In this document: positions 4,440 to 5,565 of the stretch, one piece after another | How the letters are laid out: each line of letters opens with the position of its first letter | How positions within the stretch are numbered: the stretch's first letter is position 1 | Source: Nitrospinota bacterium | GTDB taxonomy: Bacteria; UBA8248; JACPRG01 | Assembly: GCA_030740135.1 (NCBI GenBank) | Contig: JASLXW010000283.1 | Location: forward strand, 1 to 5,565 | Length of the DNA stretch: 5,565 bases | Direction of reading: 5' to 3' | Translations under genes and position numbers: made by a program | The notes under the pieces: model-generated | Databases searched by the model: none | Told to the model about the DNA's origin: nothing | What the model saw: the letters and a program-made list of their open reading frames with translations, nothing else

Positions 4440-5565
4440 CACTGGAACGCGCGGATAGACTGAAACGGCTTCCGCCCTACCTTTTCGCCGAGTTGGATCG
4501 GATGAAGACCGAGGCCGGAAAGACGGGGCTGGACATCATCAGCTTCGGGATCGGGGACCCTGATCTGCCCACCCCCCCCCACATCATCGAGGCGCTGGAA
4601 GCGGGGGGCCGGAACCCGGTGAACCACCAGTATCCTTCCTATAAAGGGATGCCGCCGTTCCGTCAGGCGGTGGCGGACTGGTACAAGGGGCGCTTCGACG
4701 TGGACCTGGATCCGGAGCGCGAAGTCCTCTCCCTCATCGGGTCGAAGGAAGGCCTCGCCCACATCTCGTTGGCGTTCATCAATCCGGGCGATGTCGCCGT
4801 CATTCCGGACCCCGCCTATCCGGTTTACGAGGCCGGGGCCGCCTTTGCGGGCGGCGAAGTGGTCGCGATGCCGCTCCTCCCGGAGAATGATTTCCTGCCG
4901 GATCTGGAAGACCTCAAGCGCGGCGTCCTGAAAAGGACCCAACTGCTGTTTCTGAACTATCCCAACAACCCCACGGCCGCGGTGGCGACCGAAGCCTTTT
5001 TCGCCCAGGCCGTGGAGTTCGCCCGCGAGTACGATGTCGTCCTGGTCCACGACGCGGCCTACTCGGAGATGTATTTCGACGGCGTGAAGACGCCCAGCAT
5101 CCTGCAGACCCCCGGCGCCAAGGACGTGGCCGTGGAGTTTCACAGCGTCTCGAAGACGTACAACATGACGGGATGGAGGATCGGGTTCGTCGTGGGCAAC
5201 GCGGACGTTCTCTCCGGTCTCGGCGCGGTGAAGACCAACGTGGATTCCGGGGCCTTCCAGGCCGTGCAGGAGGCCGCCGTCGCCGCGTTGACGGGCGATC
5301 AGTCGTGTGTCGATGAGATGCGGTCGGTCTATGAGCGCAGGCGGGACGTCATGGTCGAGGGGCTGCGCGGCTTGGGGCTGGAGCCCAACCAGCCGTCGGC
5401 GACCTTCTATGTGTGGGTTCCCGTTCTGGAGAAATACACCTCGATGGAGTTCACCACCCACCTGTTGCGGGAGACCGGCGTGGTCGTGACCCCGGGGAAC
5501 GGTTTCGGCGTGAACGGCGAGGGTTTCTTCCGCCTGGCCCTGACGCAAAGCGAGGAGCGCATCCA
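4436..5565 (+). CDS. dapL: LL-diaminopimelate aminotransferase, cut by the window edge
   Basis: This PLP-dependent class I/II aminotransferase converts tetrahydrodipicolinate plus glutamate to LL-diaminopimelate in one step. It thereby bypasses the acylated intermediates of lysine and peptidoglycan precursor synthesis. The 376 visible codons show the start LERADRLKRLPPYLFAELDR and FGIGDPDLPTP (37-47). The phosphate-binding GSKEG is at 102-106, NYPNNPT at 174-180 (N178), and D206 and Y209 lie in HDAAYSEMYF. The Schiff-base lysine K240 is in SVSKTYNMTGWRIGF, NVDSGAFQAVQEAA follows, and the carboxylate-binding R366 is in GFFRLALTQ. This set closely resembles Desulfovibrio-type DapL. About a dozen C-terminal residues are missing beyond position 5565. 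An in-frame ATG at 4424 is an alternative start; 4436 fits the family N-terminus and an ATGA overlap with the preceding small ORF. A run of 9 C (4572-4580) stays in frame at LPTPPH. Other lysine genes are not in the window. Confidence 0.88.
   Translation, partial: MTLERADRLKRLPPYLFAELDRMKTEAGKTGLDIISFGIGDPDLPTPPHIIEALEAGGRNPVNHQYPSYKGMPPFRQAVADWYKGRFDVDLDPEREVLSLIGSKEGLAHISLAFINPGDVAVIPDPAYPVYEAGAAFAGGEVVAMPLLPENDFLPDLEDLKRGVLKRTQLLFLNYPNNPTAAVATEAFFAQAVEFAREYDVVLVHDAAYSEMYFDGVKTPSILQTPGAKDVAVEFHSVSKTYNMTGWRIGFVVGNADVLSGLGAVKTNVDSGAFQAVQEAAVAALTGDQSCVDEMRSVYERRRDVMVEGLRGLGLEPNQPSATFYVWVPVLEKYTSMEFTTHLLRETGVVVTPGNGFGVNGEGFFRLALTQSEERI
4572..4580 (+). repeat. 9-C run inside dapL
   Basis: Nine C residues encode part of LPTPPHII, the conserved segment after GDPD. 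Here the frame is kept and the protein matches its family on both sides, so the run length is right, or at least harmless. It contrasts with the runs at 812 and 1468, where the frame breaks. Confidence 0.7.

Noticed and set aside
4388..5548. Minus-strand open frame of 386 codons opposite dapL
   Set aside because: It mirrors a gene with clear family motifs on the + strand and has no recognisable domain; long antisense frames are expected in GC-rich coding DNA.
1..5565. CRISPR array, insertion sequence, tRNA or other mobile element
   Set aside because: No regularly spaced direct repeats, transposase motifs, terminal inverted repeats or tRNA-like cloverleaf were seen.

Overview
The window comes from a GC-rich bacterium. 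Coding third positions are dominated by G and C, and all genes are on the + strand. The one gene that can be named with confidence is dapL, and its protein closely resembles the DapL proteins of Desulfovibrio-type organisms. That points loosely to Desulfobacterota or another deep bacterial lineage of sediment or anaerobic habitats; this is inference, because no marker gene is present.

Layout. Positions 1-121 are a GC-rich leader with three consecutive inverted repeats and a run of 12 G ending two bases before the first start codon. Positions 122-1533 hold one metal-dependent amidohydrolase gene of the deaminase/chlorohydrolase type. It is read in three frames because two homopolymer runs (8 C at 812-819, 10 G at 1468-1477) each appear to be one base too long. 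Positions 1659-2888 encode an intact M24B 'pita-bread' hydrolase (Xaa-Pro peptidase/creatinase/ectoine hydrolase superfamily), followed at once by a strong composite hairpin. Positions 3083-4075 encode an ornithine cyclodeaminase/mu-crystallin family oxidoreductase, preceded by very short leader ORFs. Positions 4076-4435 are mostly regulatory: a hairpin with a T run, a plausible promoter, and a possible 56-codon ORF whose stop overlaps the next start. Positions 4436-5565 hold LL-diaminopimelate aminotransferase (dapL), cut by the window edge about a dozen residues before its expected end.

How the genes may work together. The first three genes look like a small catabolic set for a nitrogen-containing compound: an amidohydrolase to deaminate or open a C-N bond, an M24 hydrolase for a second C-N bond, and an NAD(P)-dependent imine/amino-acid oxidoreductase. 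The M24 plus cyclodeaminase-family pairing recalls EutD/EutC of ectoine utilisation, but the substrate cannot be read from the sequence. dapL is separated by about 360 bases and probably belongs to its own unit for lysine and cell-wall precursor synthesis. No transposon, phage gene, CRISPR array, tRNA or rRNA was seen.
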